Source of the DNA: Streptomyces sp. L2
Lineage (GTDB): Bacteria > Actinomycetota > Actinomycetes > Streptomycetales > Streptomycetaceae
NCBI RefSeq assembly: GCF_004124325.1
Contig: NZ_QBDT01000001.1
Location: 3,348,001-3,412,000 of the forward strand
Direction of reading: 5' to 3'
DNA: 64,000 bases
In this document: piece by piece, positions 7,131-17,267 of the stretch
How positions within the stretch are numbered: position 1 is the stretch's first letter
Layout of the letters: every line of letters starts with the position of its first letter
Notes under the pieces: model-generated
The model's input: the letters and a program-made list of their open reading frames with translations, nothing else
Databases searched by the model: none
What the model was told of the DNA's origin: nothing
Program-made: the position numbers and the translations under genes

Positions 7131-9290
7131 GTGACGCCACAGCACGGGCCCGGGGCGGGCGCGGAAGCGGAACGTCCCGAATACGCCGGTCACTACCGGC
7201 TGGAGTCCTGTCTGGGTTCCGGCGGGATGGGTGTGGTGCACCTGGCGCGCAGTACGTCGGGACTGAAGCTCGCGGTGAAGGTCGTGCACGCCGAGTTCGC
7301 CAAGGACCCCGAGTTCAGGGGGCGTTTCCGGCAGGAGGTGGCGGCCGCCCGGCGGGTGAGCGGCGCCTTCACCGCGCCGGTGGTGGACGCCGATCCGGAG
7401 GGTGAACGGCCCTGGATGGCCACGTTGTTCATCCCCGGCCCGACCCTGTCGGAGCAGGTGAAGCGGAACGGACCCATGGAGCCGGGCCAGTTGCGCCGGC
7501 TGATGGCCGGGCTCGCGGAGGCGCTGCGGGACATCCACCGGGTCGGGGTCGTGCACCGGGATCTCAAGCCCAGCAACGTGCTGCTCGCCGAGGACGGACC
7601 GAAGGTCATCGACTTCGGCATCTCGCTCCCCAAGGACAGCGAACTGCGCACCGAGACCGGGAAGTTGATCGGCACGCCGCCCTTCATGGCGCCCGAGCAG
7701 TTCCGGCGGCCGCGGGAGGTGGGGCCCGCCGCGGACATCTTCGCGCTCGGTTCGGTGATGGTGCACGCGGCGACGGGGCGGGGGCCGTTCGACTCCGACA
7801 GCCCGTACATCGTCGCCTACCAGGTGGTGCACGACGAGCCCGATCTGACCGGTGTGCCGGAGAACCTGGCGCCGCTGGTGCTGCGTTGCCTGGCCAAGGA
7901 GCCGGAGGAGCGGCCGACCCCGGACGAGCTGATGCGGGACCTGCGGTCGGTGGCGGCGTCGTACGACACGCAGGCGTTCATACCGGCGCAGCGGAGCGGG
8001 GAGGTCGCGGACGCCGGGGAGGCCGGAGAGGCCGGGGCAGAGTGTGTGGCCGAGCCGGGGGCCGCGTCGGTGCCCGTACAGGTGCCGGGGTCGGTATCGG
8101 TGCCGGCGGTGGGGCGGGTGCGGCGGCGCCGGCGGCGGATGGCTCTGGTCGCGGGCGGCATCGGGCTGGCCGTGGCCGGGGCGGGTGTGTCGGCGTTGCT
8201 GCTCGGCGGTGGCGGGGCCGGGCCGAGGGAGGCCGCGCCCCGTACGGCGTCCACGGCGTTCGATGCCTGGCGGGCCAAGCCGGCCGGCGCGGGCGAGGGC
8301 ACGCCGCAGTGTGCGTACGGGGCGGGGAAGCTGGTGTGCGGCCGCTCCCGCGCGGTGTACGCGCTCGATCCGGCCGACGGCCGTCTGCTGTGGCGGCATG
8401 CCGTCACCGGGGCGCGGTGGAGCGGGCCGCCGGTCGTGTCGGGCGGGCTGGTGCAGGTCGTGAGCGGGAACGGACGGCACGTGGCCGGGCTCGATCCCGC
8501 GTCGGGCCGTACCCGCTGGGAGCGGGACCTGTCGGCGTACGCCGGTCTCGGCTACACCGCGCACATGCTGCTGCTCACGCACGCCGACGGCACGCTCACC
8601 GGGGTGGACAGCGCGTCCGGCGCCGCGAAGTGGCAGCGGCGGCTGCCCGGCTCCGGTGTGGCACGCGTCGACTCGTTCGCCGGGGACGGCCTGGTCTACG
8701 CGACGACGACGTCCGACGACGGTGGCAGCAGCCACGTCACGGCGGTGGACCCCGCCTCGGGGGCAGTGCGCTGGGAGGCACGGCTGCGAGGGAGCCTGCG
8801 GCCGGTCGGCGCCGACGGGGGTGCCGTGTTCTTCCTGGCCGCCGATCCGGTGTACGGCGACACGGACGCCGTTCTGCGGTACGAGCCGGGAAAGCGGGCG
8901 TCCCGGCGCGTGAAGCTTCCGGCGCCGCGTGCGGACGCGCGGGCGGTGGTGCGGGGCGGGGTGGTGTACGTGCTGGGTGCGGAGGGGGCGCTGGACGCGG
9001 TCGACGTGGGCGCCGGGCGGCGGGTGTGGCACCTGGAGACCGCGGTGAGCCGGGGTTCGGCGCCGGTGGTCGACGGGCGGTACGTGTATCTGGCGGCGGC
9101 GGACGGGCGGGTGATCGCGGTGGGCGTCCGTGAGGGGAGGTTCGCCGGCCAGACGCGGGCGCATGTCGGCGGGGCCTCGGACCGGGTGGCGGCGGCGTTG
9201 CCCTCACCGGTGGTCGCCGGTTCCCATGTGTTCGCCGGGGTGGCGGACGGGACGGTGTTCGGGGTGGACGCGGAGCCGTCGGACTGGTGA
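7131..9290 (+). CDS. Membrane Ser/Thr protein kinase with extracytoplasmic PQQ-type beta-propeller
   Basis: This Hanks-type kinase probably senses an outside signal and phosphorylates cytosolic proteins. Residues 20-280 are the kinase domain: glycine loop LGSGGMGVVH, the VKVV lysine, catalytic HRDLKPSN and DFGIS, then FMAPEQ. A juxtamembrane Ala/Gly-rich linker leads to one membrane helix near residues 340-360 after a run of arginines. The outer part (about 370-719) has repeated blades such as VYALDPADGRLLWRH and VTAVDPASGAVRWEAR, typical of PQQ-like repeats. The GTG at 7131 was chosen for its G-rich upstream; a GTG three codons earlier is also possible. A TAGGCT hexamer near 7072 may be its promoter. 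Confidence 0.93.
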   Translation: MTPQHGPGAGAEAERPEYAGHYRLESCLGSGGMGVVHLARSTSGLKLAVKVVHAEFAKDPEFRGRFRQEVAAARRVSGAFTAPVVDADPEGERPWMATLFIPGPTLSEQVKRNGPMEPGQLRRLMAGLAEALRDIHRVGVVHRDLKPSNVLLAEDGPKVIDFGISLPKDSELRTETGKLIGTPPFMAPEQFRRPREVGPAADIFALGSVMVHAATGRGPFDSDSPYIVAYQVVHDEPDLTGVPENLAPLVLRCLAKEPEERPTPDELMRDLRSVAASYDTQAFIPAQRSGEVADAGEAGEAGAECVAEPGAASVPVQVPGSVSVPAVGRVRRRRRRMALVAGGIGLAVAGAGVSALLLGGGGAGPREAAPRTASTAFDAWRAKPAGAGEGTPQCAYGAGKLVCGRSRAVYALDPADGRLLWRHAVTGARWSGPPVVSGGLVQVVSGNGRHVAGLDPASGRTRWERDLSAYAGLGYTAHMLLLTHADGTLTGVDSASGAAKWQRRLPGSGVARVDSFAGDGLVYATTTSDDGGSSHVTAVDPASGAVRWEARLRGSLRPVGADGGAVFFLAADPVYGDTDAVLRYEPGKRASRRVKLPAPRADARAVVRGGVVYVLGAEGALDAVDVGAGRRVWHLETAVSRGSAPVVDGRYVYLAAADGRVIAVGVREGRFAGQTRAHVGGASDRVAAALPSPVVAGSHVFAGVADGTVFGVDAEPSDW

Positions 9291-9330
9291 GGGGGCCTGC
9301 CGGCCGGGGGCGCGTTTTCCACTGACGGCG

Positions 9331-9490
9331 CGTTGTGGCTTGTCGCGCCCGCGCGGCGGAGCCGCATATCGAACAGTGTCCCGCGCCCCTTTGGGGCGCG
9401 TTGCCGCACTGTCGGCGTCGAGGCGCCCGTGCGGTAGCTGGTCGCGCCCACGTGGCGGAGCCGTACAGCCGCGTCGGCCTTTGGGGCGCG
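9331..9490. repeat. Two copies of a recurring intergenic repeat
   Basis: Copy one (9331-9400) and a degenerate copy two (about 9432-9490) share the modules GTGGCTTGTCGCGCCC, GCGGCGGAGCCG and a GGGGCGCG hairpin. The same modules recur near 13.1, 22.3, 22.4, 31.7, 46.6 and 61.3 kb in this window. They lie between the kinase stop and the ilvD terminator and contain no gene. Confidence 0.7.
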
Positions 9491-9510
9491 TGTGTCTGGG
9501 CCTAGGTCAA

Positions 9511-9538
9511 AGGGCCGCCCCGGTGTCGGGGCGGCCCT
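9511..9538 (-). terminator. Terminator downstream of ilvD
   Basis: A perfect 12-bp stem (AGGGCCGCCCCG and its complement) with a GTGT loop lies 14 nt beyond the ilvD stop codon. It may also serve the converging kinase gene. Confidence 0.75.
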
Positions 9539-9552
9539 GGAAGCGGGGGTGG

Positions 9553-11406
9553 TCAGCCCAGCCTGGTGACGTCTCGGACTGCGCCCTTGTCGGCGCTGGT
9601 TGCCATGGCGGCGTAGGCGCGGAGGGCCGCGGAGACCTTGCGGGTGCGGTTCTTGGGGGCGTAGGTGCCGTTGAGGGACTGTTCGCGACGGGCCAGTTCG
9701 GCGTCGTCGACGAGGAGTTCGATGGTGCGGTTGGGGATGTCGATGCGGATGCGGTCGCCGTCCTGGACGAGGGCGATCGTGCCGCCGGAGGCCGCCTCGG
9801 GGGAGGCGTGGCCGATGGAGAGGCCGGAGGTGCCGCCGGAGAAGCGGCCGTCGGTGATCAGGGCGCAGGTCTTGCCCAGGCCGCGGCCCTTCAGGTACGA
9901 GGTCGGGTAGAGCATCTCCTGCATGCCGGGGCCGCCCTTGGGGCCCTCGTAGCGGATGACGACGACGTCGCCGTCCGTGACCTCCTGAGTGAGGATCCGC
10001 TGGACGGCCTCCTCCTGCGACTCGCAGACCACGGCCGGGCCCTCGAAGGTCCAGATGGACTCGTCGACACCGGCGGTCTTCACCACGCAGCCGTCGACGG
10101 CGAGGTTGCCCTTGAGGACGGCCAGGCCGCCGTCCTTGGAGTAGGCGTGCTCGGCGGAGCGGATGCAGCCGCCCTCGGCGTCGTCGTCCAGGGCCTCCCA
10201 GCGCTCGGACTGGGAGAACGCCTCGGCGGAGCGGACGCAGCCGGGGGCCGCGTGCCAGAGTTCGACCGCCTCGGGGGACGGGGAGCCGCCGCGGACGTCC
10301 CAGGTCTTCAGCCAGTCGGCGAGGGACGGGCTGTGCACGGCGTGCACGTCCTCGTTGAGCAGGCCCGCACGGTGCAGTTCGCCGAGGAGGGCGGGGATGC
10401 CGCCGGCGCGGTGCACGTCCTCCATGTAGTACGTGCGGTTCTTCGCGACGTTGGGCGCGACCTTCGCCAGGCAGGGGACGCGGCGGGAGACCGCGTCGAT
10501 CTGCTCCAGGCCGAAGGGGACGCCCCCCTCCTGCGCGGCGGCCAGCAGGTGCAGGATCGTGTTGGTGGAGCCGCCCATCGCGATGTCCAGGGCCATGGCG
10601 TTCTCGAAGGCCTGGAAGGTGGCGACGTTCAGGGGGAGGACGGACTCGTCGTCCTGCTCGTAGTAGCGGCGGGTGATGTCCATGACCGTGCGGGCGGCGT
10701 CGACGTAGAGCTGCTTGCGCGCGGTGTGGGTGGCGAGGACCGAGCCGTTGCCGGGCAGGGAGAGGCCGATGGCCTCGGTGAGGCAGTTCATCGAGTTGGC
10801 GGTGAACATGCCGGAACAGCTGCCGCAGGTCGGGCAGGCGTTCTCCTCGATACGGAGGATGTCCTCGTCGGAGATCTTGTCGTTGACGGCGTCGGAGATC
10901 GCGTCGACCAGGTCGAGCGTGCGGACCGTGCCGTCGACGAGGGTGGCGCGGCCGGACTCCATCGGGCCGCCGGAGACGAACACCGTGGGGATGTTGAGGC
11001 GGAGCGCCGCCAGCAGCATGCCCGGGGTGATCTTGTCGCAGTTGGAGATGCAGACCAGGGCGTCTGCGCAGTGGGCCTCCACCATGTACTCAACCGAGTC
11101 CGCGATCAGGTCGCGGGAGGGCAGGCTGTACAGCATGCCGCCGTGGCCCATCGCGATGCCGTCGTCCACGGCGATCGTGTTGAACTCGCGCGGGATGCCG
11201 CCGGCCTCGGTGATCGCCTCGCTGACGATCCGGCCGACGGGCTGCAGGTGGGTGTGGCCCGGCACGAACTCGGTGAAGGAGTTGGCGACCGCGATGATCG
11301 GCTTCCGGCCGATGTCCGCACCGGGTACACCGGAGGCGCGCATAAGGGCGCGGGCGCCCGCCATGTTGCGGCCGTGGGTGACTGTGCGGGACCTCAGCTC
11401 GGGCAT
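9553..11406 (-). CDS. ilvD: Dihydroxy-acid dehydratase
   Basis: The enzyme dehydrates 2,3-dihydroxy-isovalerate and 2,3-dihydroxy-3-methylvalerate to the keto acids that precede valine, leucine and isoleucine. The 617 residues match the full family length. The iron-sulphur ligands are visible in [11 protein letters not shown] and [15 protein letters not shown], and the conserved [20 protein letters not shown] lies near the C terminus. The ATG at 11406 was preferred because AAGGAG lies 9 nt upstream; a start 7 codons earlier overlaps that site. It stands apart from ilvBNC and is closed by a clear hairpin. Confidence 0.97.
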   Translation of the reverse strand: MPELRSRTVTHGRNMAGARALMRASGVPGADIGRKPIIAVANSFTEFVPGHTHLQPVGRIVSEAITEAGGIPREFNTIAVDDGIAMGHGGMLYSLPSRDLIADSVEYMVEAHCADALVCISNCDKITPGMLLAALRLNIPTVFVSGGPMESGRATLVDGTVRTLDLVDAISDAVNDKISDEDILRIEENACPTCGSCSGMFTANSMNCLTEAIGLSLPGNGSVLATHTARKQLYVDAARTVMDITRRYYEQDDESVLPLNVATFQAFENAMALDIAMGGSTNTILHLLAAAQEGGVPFGLEQIDAVSRRVPCLAKVAPNVAKNRTYYMEDVHRAGGIPALLGELHRAGLLNEDVHAVHSPSLADWLKTWDVRGGSPSPEAVELWHAAPGCVRSAEAFSQSERWEALDDDAEGGCIRSAEHAYSKDGGLAVLKGNLAVDGCVVKTAGVDESIWTFEGPAVVCESQEEAVQRILTQEVTDGDVVVIRYEGPKGGPGMQEMLYPTSYLKGRGLGKTCALITDGRFSGGTSGLSIGHASPEAASGGTIALVQDGDRIRIDIPNRTIELLVDDAELARREQSLNGTYAPKNRTRKVSAALRAYAAMATSADKGAVRDVTRLG

Positions 11407-11540
11407 CGTCGCTCGCTCCTTCACTGTCCTTCTGGGAGTTCTGACTCCCTACGAGACTACGCCGCCGCTCCAACTGCTGGACACGCTTGTCCGGAATGCG
11501 GGACGCGTGTTCCACGGCCCGGCCCCGGGACCCCTCCGGC

Positions 11541-12173
11541 TCAGGTGGCCGTCAGGTGGTGCTGTACGACGGGTGCCACCCTGGCGATGATCTGCTCCGG
11601 GTCGGCCGAGGCCAGCGGCTCCAGCTTGATCACGTACCGCATCATCGCCACGCCCACCAGCTGCGCCGCCGCCAGCTCGGCGCGCAGCTCCGGGTCGGGC
11701 AGGTTCACCTGGGCGGCGACGCGGCGCAGCACCTGGCCGGCGATCAGGCGGCGGAAGACGGCGGCGGCGGTGTCGTTGTTGACGGCCGAGCGCACGATCG
11801 CGAGGAGCGGGGTGCGGGTCGTGGGGTTCTCCCAGATGCCGAAGATGAAGCGGGTCATCCGCTCCCCCACGCCGTCCAGGGGTCCTTCGGTCAGCGCGTT
11901 CGGCTCGGCCAGGGCGGGGGCGAAGGCGACGGCGATGGCCGCCTCGAAGACCTGCTCCTTGGTGCCGAAGTAGTGGTGGACGAGCGCGGAGTCGACGCCG
12001 GCGGCCTTGGCGATGCCGCGTACGGACGTCTTCTCGTAGCCGCGTTCGGAGAACTCCTCGCGGGCGGCGCCGAGGATGCGGTCGCGGGTGCCGGCGGACT
12101 CGGTGCGCGGCGGCCGGCCCCGGCGGCGCCCGGAGGCCCCGCCGTCCCTGCCGCGCGCGGACGTCTCGCTCAT
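11541..12173 (-). CDS. TetR family transcriptional regulator
   Basis: The 210-residue protein has an N-terminal basic tail ([10 protein letters not shown]) followed by the TetR helix-turn-helix: [48 protein letters not shown]. The C-terminal helices resemble the TetR_C_33 type ligand domain. The ATG overlaps the stop of the upstream sugar isomerase gene by 4 nt (ATGA), so the two are translationally coupled and probably act together, the regulator sensing a metabolite linked to the isomerase. The DNA target is unknown. Confidence 0.92.
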   Translation of the reverse strand: MSETSARGRDGGASGRRRGRPPRTESAGTRDRILGAAREEFSERGYEKTSVRGIAKAAGVDSALVHHYFGTKEQVFEAAIAVAFAPALAEPNALTEGPLDGVGERMTRFIFGIWENPTTRTPLLAIVRSAVNNDTAAAVFRRLIAGQVLRRVAAQVNLPDPELRAELAAAQLVGVAMMRYVIKLEPLASADPEQIIARVAPVVQHHLTAT

Positions 12174-13015
12174 CGTCGGGGTACCTTCGCGCCGGCGGCC
12201 AGGTGGGCGCGGGTGAAGGCCAGGGCCTCGGCGAGGTCGGCCTCGCGTTCGGCGCCGGACATCGCGCGCCGCGTGTTGACCTCGATGACGACGTGGCCGT
12301 CGAAGCCGCTCGTGGCGAGGCCGTGCAGCAGTTCGGCGCAGGGCTGGGTGCCGCGTCCGGGGACGAGGTGCTCGTCCTTGGCGGAGCCGCGGCCGTCGGC
12401 GAGGTGGACGTGGCCGAGGCGGTCGCCCATGCGGGCGGCCATGCCCAGCGCGTCGGTGCGGGCGGTGGCGGCGTGGCTGAGGTCGATCGTGAAGTGCCGG
12501 TAGTCGTCCTTGGTGACGTCCCAGTCGGGGGCGTAGGCCAGCATCTCGCGGTCGCGGTAGCGCCAGGGGTACATGTTCTCGACGGCGAACCGCACGTCCG
12601 TCTCGTTCGCCATCCGCCAGATCCCGTTCACGAAGTCCCGGGCGTACTGCCGCTGCCAGCGGAACGGGGGGTGTACGACGACGGTGGACGCGCCGAGCTT
12701 CTCGGCTGCCGTCCGGGCCCGCTGAAGTTTGGTCCAGGGGTCGGTGGACCAGACCCGCTGGGTGATGAGCAGGCAGGGGGCGTGGACGGCGAGGATGGGG
12801 ATGCCGTGGTGGTCGGAGAGGCGGCGCAGGGCCTCGATGTCCTGGCTGACCGGGTCGGTCCACACCATGACCTCGACGCCGTCGTAGCCGAGTCGGGCCG
12901 CGATCTCGAAGGCGGTCGCGGTGGACTCCGGGTACACGGAGGCTGTCGACAGTGCGATGTTCACGTCCGTTGGGTCAGCCACGGGGACGTCCCTTGGTTC
13001 AGCCACGTCCGTCAC
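12170..13015 (-). CDS. Sugar phosphate isomerase/epimerase (xylose isomerase-like TIM barrel)
   Basis: The 281 residues form an AP_endonuc_2 type TIM barrel. Metal-ligand positions are visible in the strands [42 protein letters not shown] and VVIEVNT, which together supply the Glu, Asp and His set of the family. It probably isomerises or epimerises a sugar or inositol derivative; the substrate is not identifiable. It is the first gene of a two-gene unit with the overlapping TetR regulator. GTG at 13015 is the start taken; an internal GTG (VADPTDVN) is a possible alternative. Confidence 0.88.
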   Translation of the reverse strand: MTDVAEPRDVPVADPTDVNIALSTASVYPESTATAFEIAARLGYDGVEVMVWTDPVSQDIEALRRLSDHHGIPILAVHAPCLLITQRVWSTDPWTKLQRARTAAEKLGASTVVVHPPFRWQRQYARDFVNGIWRMANETDVRFAVENMYPWRYRDREMLAYAPDWDVTKDDYRHFTIDLSHAATARTDALGMAARMGDRLGHVHLADGRGSAKDEHLVPGRGTQPCAELLHGLATSGFDGHVVIEVNTRRAMSGAEREADLAEALAFTRAHLAAGAKVPRR

Positions 13016-13090
13016 CTTACGAGGTTGGGTGGCTCGGGTGTCGGGTGCCTCTTCGCCGTTGTGAGCAATGCCATTTGCGCGGGTGCGGGT

Positions 13091-13134
13091 GCGTTGTGGC
13101 TTGTCGCTCAGTTCCCCGCGCCCCTTACGGGGCG
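13091..13134. repeat. Recurring intergenic repeat copy
   Basis: This copy has the modules GCGTTGTGGCTTGTCGC and GTTCCCCGCGCCCCTTACGGGGCG. The second half forms a hairpin 4 nt past the stop of the Ppx/GppA gene on the minus strand and may act as its terminator. Confidence 0.65.
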
Positions 13135-13138
13135 CCCC

Positions 13139-14074
13139 CTACTTGTCGGAGTCCATGTGGTCGAGGCGGCGGAGGATCACGCCCTCTCTCAGGGCCCACG
13201 GGCAGATTTCCAGGCTCTCCACGCCGAACAAGTCCATCGCGCCCTCGGCGACCAGGGCGCCGGCGAGGAGCTGGCCGGCTCGGCCTTCTGAGACGCCGGG
13301 GAGTTCGGCGCGCTGGTCGGTGGTCATGCCGGCGAGGCGGGGGACCCAGGCTTCCAGGGATTCGCGTTTGAGTTCGCGCTGGACGTAGAGGCCGTCGGCG
13401 CTGCGGGCGGCGCCGGCTATGCGGGCCAGCTGCTTGAAGGTCTTGGAGGTGGCGACGACGTGGTCGGGGGCGCCGAAGCGGCTGAATTCGCCGACGTTGC
13501 GGGCGATCTCGGCGCGGACGTCGCGGCGCAGGGCGCGGACGTCGTCGGGGTGCGGGGGGTCGTCGGGGAGGCGGGCGGCGGTGAGGCGCCCGGCGCCGAG
13601 GGGGAGGGAGACGGCGGCGTCGGGTTCCTCGTCCAGGCCGAAGGCGATCTCCAGGGAGCCGCCGCCGATGTCCAGGACCAGGAGTTTTCCGGCGGACCAG
13701 CCGAACCAGCGGCGTACGGCGAGGAAGGTGAGCCGGGCCTCCTCGGCGCCGCTGAGGACCTGGAGTCGTACGCCGGTCTCGTTCTCCACGCGCGTGAGGA
13801 CGTCGTCGGCGTTGGTGGCCTCGCGGACGGCGGAGGTCGCGAAGGGGAGCAGGTCCTCGACGCCCTTGTCCTCGGCCGCCTGGAGGGCGTCCTTGACGAC
13901 GGCGATCAGCTGGTCGACGCCGTGGTCGCCGATGGCGCCGTCGTCGTCGAGGAGCTGGGCGAGCCGCAGGTCGGCCTTATGCGAGTGCGCGGGCAGGGGG
14001 CGGGCGCCGGGGTGGGCGTCCACCACCAGCAGATGCACCGTGTTCGAACCCACGTCGAGGACACCGAGTCTCAT
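13139..14074 (-). CDS. Ppx/GppA family exopolyphosphatase
   Basis: The protein is expected to hydrolyse terminal phosphates of inorganic polyphosphate, or pppGpp, linking it to the stringent response. The 311 residues have the ASKHA-fold motifs: [14 protein letters not shown] at the N terminus, [15 protein letters not shown], and [12 protein letters not shown] around residue 145. Only the Ppx core is present, without the C-terminal HD-like domain, giving the short actinobacterial form. The ATG at 14074 is preferred over longer frames because TAGCGT ends 7 nt upstream (leaderless geometry) and homology begins with [12 protein letters not shown]. It diverges from the next gene across 71 nt. Confidence 0.93.
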   Translation of the reverse strand: MRLGVLDVGSNTVHLLVVDAHPGARPLPAHSHKADLRLAQLLDDDGAIGDHGVDQLIAVVKDALQAAEDKGVEDLLPFATSAVREATNADDVLTRVENETGVRLQVLSGAEEARLTFLAVRRWFGWSAGKLLVLDIGGGSLEIAFGLDEEPDAAVSLPLGAGRLTAARLPDDPPHPDDVRALRRDVRAEIARNVGEFSRFGAPDHVVATSKTFKQLARIAGAARSADGLYVQRELKRESLEAWVPRLAGMTTDQRAELPGVSEGRAGQLLAGALVAEGAMDLFGVESLEICPWALREGVILRRLDHMDSDK

Positions 14075-14145
14075 GTACGGCACGCTACTGCCACATCGCT
14101 CCTCCACGGTCCTCCGAGTGGTCGCGGGCGACTTACCCTGGACGC

Positions 14146-14982
14146 GTGCCAAAGACGAAGAAGGCGAAGTCCGGCAAGAGCGACAAGACCGGCAGGGCCG
14201 CCGCGTCCTCCCCGGTGAGTGACGAGCAGGGGCTGGACTTCCCGCGCGCGTGGGTGGAGTTTCCTGATCCGGCGGACGACGAGCAGGTCTTCCGCTGCGA
14301 TCTGACATGGCTGACCTCTCGCTGGAACTGCATCTTCGGGAGCGGCTGCCAGGGCATCGAGGCGGGCCGCGCGGACGACGGGTGCTGCACGCTGGGAGCG
14401 CACTTCTCCGACGAGGACGACGAGAAGCGGGTCGCCGGGTTCGTGGCGAGGCTCACGCCGGAGATCTGGCAGCACCACGACGAGGGCACGCGGCACGGCT
14501 GGGTCTCGGAGGACGACGAGGGCTCCCGGCAGACGCGCCCCTTCCAGGGCTCGTGCATCTTCCAGAACCGGCCCGGGTTCGCGGGCGGCGCCGGCTGCTC
14601 GCTGCACATCCTGGCCCTGAAGGAGGGCCGGGAGCCGCTGGAGACCAAGCCGGACGTGTGCTGGCAGCTGCCGGTCCGGCGGACGTACGACTGGATCGAC
14701 CGTCCCGACGACACGCGCGTGCTCCAGGTGTCCATCGGCGAGTACGACCGGCGGGGCTGGGGCCCGGGCGGCCACGACCTGCACTGGTGGTGCACGTCGG
14801 CGACCTCGGCGCACGGCGCGGGCGAGCCGGTCTACGTCTCCTACCGCGCCGAACTGACCGAGCTGATGGGCAAGGCCGGCTACGACCGCCTGGTCGAACT
14901 GTGCGAACAGCGACTGGCGTCCCAGCTGCCCTTGGTGGCCCCGCATCCGGCGGACCCAGGACCGGCTTCCCAGGACGCCTGA
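14146..14982 (+). CDS. Cysteine-rich protein, probable YkgJ-like metal-chelating family
   Basis: The 278-residue cytosolic protein starts with a Lys/Ser-rich tail. It then shows conserved-looking cysteines: [39 protein letters not shown] and DVCWQLP. The spacing and the GxCxF...GCxxHxxAL...CxxxP pattern resemble the Zn/Fe-chelating CxxxC protein family (YkgJ, DUF3109); this is recognition by eye. The GTG start at 14146 is supported by TACCCT ending 6 nt upstream, again a leaderless arrangement. It is transcribed divergently from the polyphosphatase gene. The biochemical role is unknown. Confidence 0.75.
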   Translation: MPKTKKAKSGKSDKTGRAAASSPVSDEQGLDFPRAWVEFPDPADDEQVFRCDLTWLTSRWNCIFGSGCQGIEAGRADDGCCTLGAHFSDEDDEKRVAGFVARLTPEIWQHHDEGTRHGWVSEDDEGSRQTRPFQGSCIFQNRPGFAGGAGCSLHILALKEGREPLETKPDVCWQLPVRRTYDWIDRPDDTRVLQVSIGEYDRRGWGPGGHDLHWWCTSATSAHGAGEPVYVSYRAELTELMGKAGYDRLVELCEQRLASQLPLVAPHPADPGPASQDA

Positions 14983-15105
14983 GGGACTTTCGTTTGGATC
15001 GGCCCGGATCAGGGGGCGGGATCTGGTGCCGTGCATCGCGGTGAGAGGTGCTGGCCCCGCCCGTCCGCCACAGGGGAACAGGGGAGCGGGGCAGTTCGGA
15101 AGGGA

Positions 15106-15699
15106 TCAGGTCGTGTACTCCAACTCTGTGACGGCGGCCCTGCGCAGCGCCGGGGTGAGGCTGTCGAGATCGATCTCGTCGAGGTAGGACACGAGAGTCT
15201 GGCGGGTTTCCCGTAGGTGGTCGGTCAGGGCAGTGCCGTGGATGTCGCCGGGCAGGATGACGCGGCGGAACGAGGGATCGGTGATGGCTCCTTCGATGAG
15301 CTTCTCCGCGAGCCAGATCGGCGTTCGCTCGCGGATCGCGAACGTCAGGTGCACGCTGTGTTCGGTGGTGTCGGTGACATGCGGGTTGTGGACCCAGCCG
15401 CGCGGAAGAAGCAGTGACTGGCCGGTGTGAAGGTCGATCTCCAGGTCGGGGCCGGCTGCTTCCCAGTCGGGGATGTAGCTGTCTTGCCAGACACGCCAGG
15501 ACTCGTTGTACTCGCGCATGGGCGCCTCGACGGGCGGGGCCCACAGCTGCCAGCGTTTGACGCCGGCCGTCTGCACGATGATGGCCATCTGCTGGTCCCA
15601 GTGGTGACGCAGGCCCTGACTGCCGGGGTCCGCGGTCTCCCGCATCGTCGCGATGTCCGTCAGCTCAGCGCCGCCGGTGCAGTCCGTGACAGCGCTCAC
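15106..15699 (-). CDS. Compact JmjC/cupin-type 2-oxoglutarate oxygenase, N terminus short
   Basis: The product resembles the bacterial JmjC (cupin_4, NO66/RoxA-like) hydroxylases, which modify amino-acid side chains using Fe(II) and 2-oxoglutarate. The facial triad is visible: His33 and Asp35 in RHHWDQQ, and His104 in LPRGWVHNPH. The KRWQLW strand follows the first motif as usual. The GTG start at 15699 overlaps the stop of the small upstream gene by 4 nt (GTGA), so translation is coupled. At 197 residues it lacks roughly the first 100 residues of typical relatives, so it may be a naturally compact form or a truncated gene. Its substrate might be encoded next door, which is speculation. Confidence 0.75.
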   Translation of the reverse strand: MSAVTDCTGGAELTDIATMRETADPGSQGLRHHWDQQMAIIVQTAGVKRWQLWAPPVEAPMREYNESWRVWQDSYIPDWEAAGPDLEIDLHTGQSLLLPRGWVHNPHVTDTTEHSVHLTFAIRERTPIWLAEKLIEGAITDPSFRRVILPGDIHGTALTDHLRETRQTLVSYLDEIDLDSLTPALRRAAVTELEYTT

Positions 15700-15893
15700 C
15701 GGCTCACCGTCTTCCCGGCACGGCAGCGCGGGCACCGGCACGGCGGGAACGCCGTCGACAGCGGCAGCGGCCGGTCGTGGGGCAGGACACCGACCGGGCC
15801 GCGGTTCTGGGTGACGACTCCGGCGCGGTTCACCGTGTAGACCCGAATGGTCATCGTGGCCGCGGGCATGAACGGGGTTGTACCGTTCGGCAT
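15696..15893 (-). CDS. Small Cys-rich protein upstream of the JmjC gene
   Basis: The 65-residue product has the ATG at 15893 preceded by TAGGAG, a good ribosome-binding site. The N-terminal half reads IRVYTVNRAGVVTQNRG, apparently two beta strands. The C-terminal third ends in FPPCRCPRCRAGK, with a Cys-x-Cys-x2-Cys cluster that could bind a metal. I do not know a function; short proteins with a similar PPCxCPRC ending are familiar from Streptomyces accessory regions, often near XRE regulators, but I cannot verify that here. It overlaps the oxygenase gene by 4 nt, so both are made from one message. Confidence 0.7.
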   Translation of the reverse strand: MPNGTTPFMPAATMTIRVYTVNRAGVVTQNRGPVGVLPHDRPLPLSTAFPPCRCPRCRAGKTVSR

Positions 15894-16013
15894 GTTGGCG
15901 CTCCTAGACAGCGTTGGCCATGCCCCCGGACCGTTAGCGCGGTCGCGGGGGTCCTTGGCTATGACCGTAGAAGCGCCTGCGAGGGATCGCCGACCGTAAT
16001 CCGGTCGCTACGC

Positions 16014-17267
16014 TCAGGCAGCGAGCAGCCCGATCTTCGCTGCCAGGTCAGCGGCCCGGCGGCGACGGGCCGCCTGGGTCGACTCGATCTCCTCAAGCAG
16101 GATCGTCTTGGCGTAGCCGTTGTAGCGGATCGTCTCTGGTGCCGCCTCGAACGCTTTCTCAAGAGAGGCGACAGCGGTGTCGCGCTGGTTGTCCAACTGG
16201 TAACCGCGGGCCTCTTCGATCCGGTGCCGCGCCCGTCGCGGGCGGGACTTGATGACGCTCTGATCCGCCATCGCCGCCTGCCGTACCGACTCGCCACCCT
16301 GATGCAGCTCGACCGCCACGGTGACGGCGTGCGCGCCCATGATGGCCTGCGAGAACGAGGTGACGGCGTGGTAGTAGCCGCTGGGCAGCCGAGACGCCAT
16401 GGTGTTCGCTTTGTCCCAGTGCCGCCATGCGGCACCGGTTTCCCGGCGGCGGGCGGCGGTGTAACCCAGCTCGAATTGCAGGGCCCCGGCGATGGCGAGG
16501 ACGTCTTCGGTGGCGTCGGGCAGCAGGGGTTCGAGGAAGCGGACGGCCTCCGCGTTGACGGCGTCGGCAGCGTCGAAGTGGCGTGCGCCGCTGTCCCGGT
16601 GTGCCTGGGCCAACAGCCACGCGGCCACGCCGATCGTGTGGGGGTCCTCGCTTTCCTGGGCGGCGACCATCCCTCGCTCGGCGACCCGCCAGAGCAGGGA
16701 AGCGTCGGGCTGATAGGCGACGAAGAACTGGCTCAGGCTGTAGGTCTGCGAGAGCAGGGCCTGTGCGCTGCGGCGGTCGGCAGAACTGTCGGCATGGCGA
16801 ACGAGCACCTGGGCGTCCCTGATCAAGTCCGGCAGGAGCTTCCCGATTGCCTCCCGGTGGTTCTCCGCTGCGTGCCGCGCCTTCCAGGCCGCATGCAACC
16901 GCGCTTCCAGATGTCTCACGGACGGAGGCTCGACGTCGGCCATGAGGGGGAAGCTGTCGATGGCCGCCCGCACAGCCGCCAAGCGGGGATGCCCTGGTCC
17001 GGCGAACAGGTCGACATGAGCCTCAGGGCGACCGGTGAGGTCGGCCAGGTCCCGGACCCTCAGAGCCTCCGCGATCCTCAGGACCATCTCCAGGCCGGGA
17101 GCCTTCTGCTGCCCGTTCTCGATCTTCCGAAGGGTGTGCGGTGAAATGCCGATGAGACCGGCGAGCTGTGTCTGCGTCATACCGCGACGCTCGCGGATGA
17201 TCTGAACTCTCTGGCCGAACTTCAACGGGTCGGCGTACGGGTCCGGCGTAGCATCTGCGGACATCAC
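16014..17267 (-). CDS. XRE family regulator with TPR-like C-terminal region
   Basis: Residues 17-70 form an XRE helix-turn-helix (FGQRVQIIRERRGMTQTQLAG, then ISPHTLRKIENGQQ). The remaining 340 residues are helical repeats of tetratricopeptide type, with pieces such as AAWLLAQAHRDSGARHFDAADAVNAEA and the C-terminal RDTAVASLEKAFEAAPE. Such proteins in Streptomyces control small neighbouring genes and sense peptides or partner proteins. The start is GTG at 17267 or the next codon ATG at 17264, both overlapping the stop of the HAD remnant; GGGAGGGG upstream is the ribosome-binding site. The GC content looks slightly lower than that of the flanking genes, suggesting an accessory origin. Confidence 0.88.
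   Translation of the reverse strand: MMSADATPDPYADPLKFGQRVQIIRERRGMTQTQLAGLIGISPHTLRKIENGQQKAPGLEMVLRIAEALRVRDLADLTGRPEAHVDLFAGPGHPRLAAVRAAIDSFPLMADVEPPSVRHLEARLHAAWKARHAAENHREAIGKLLPDLIRDAQVLVRHADSSADRRSAQALLSQTYSLSQFFVAYQPDASLLWRVAERGMVAAQESEDPHTIGVAAWLLAQAHRDSGARHFDAADAVNAEAVRFLEPLLPDATEDVLAIAGALQFELGYTAARRRETGAAWRHWDKANTMASRLPSGYYHAVTSFSQAIMGAHAVTVAVELHQGGESVRQAAMADQSVIKSRPRRARHRIEEARGYQLDNQRDTAVASLEKAFEAAPETIRYNGYAKTILLEEIESTQAARRRRAADLAAKIGLLAA

Noticed and set aside
7071..9164. A 697-residue minus-strand open frame across the kinase gene
   Set aside because: It is antisense to a clear Ser/Thr kinase, is made of Arg/Pro/His-rich low-complexity sequence and has no recognisable domain; high GC content keeps such frames open.
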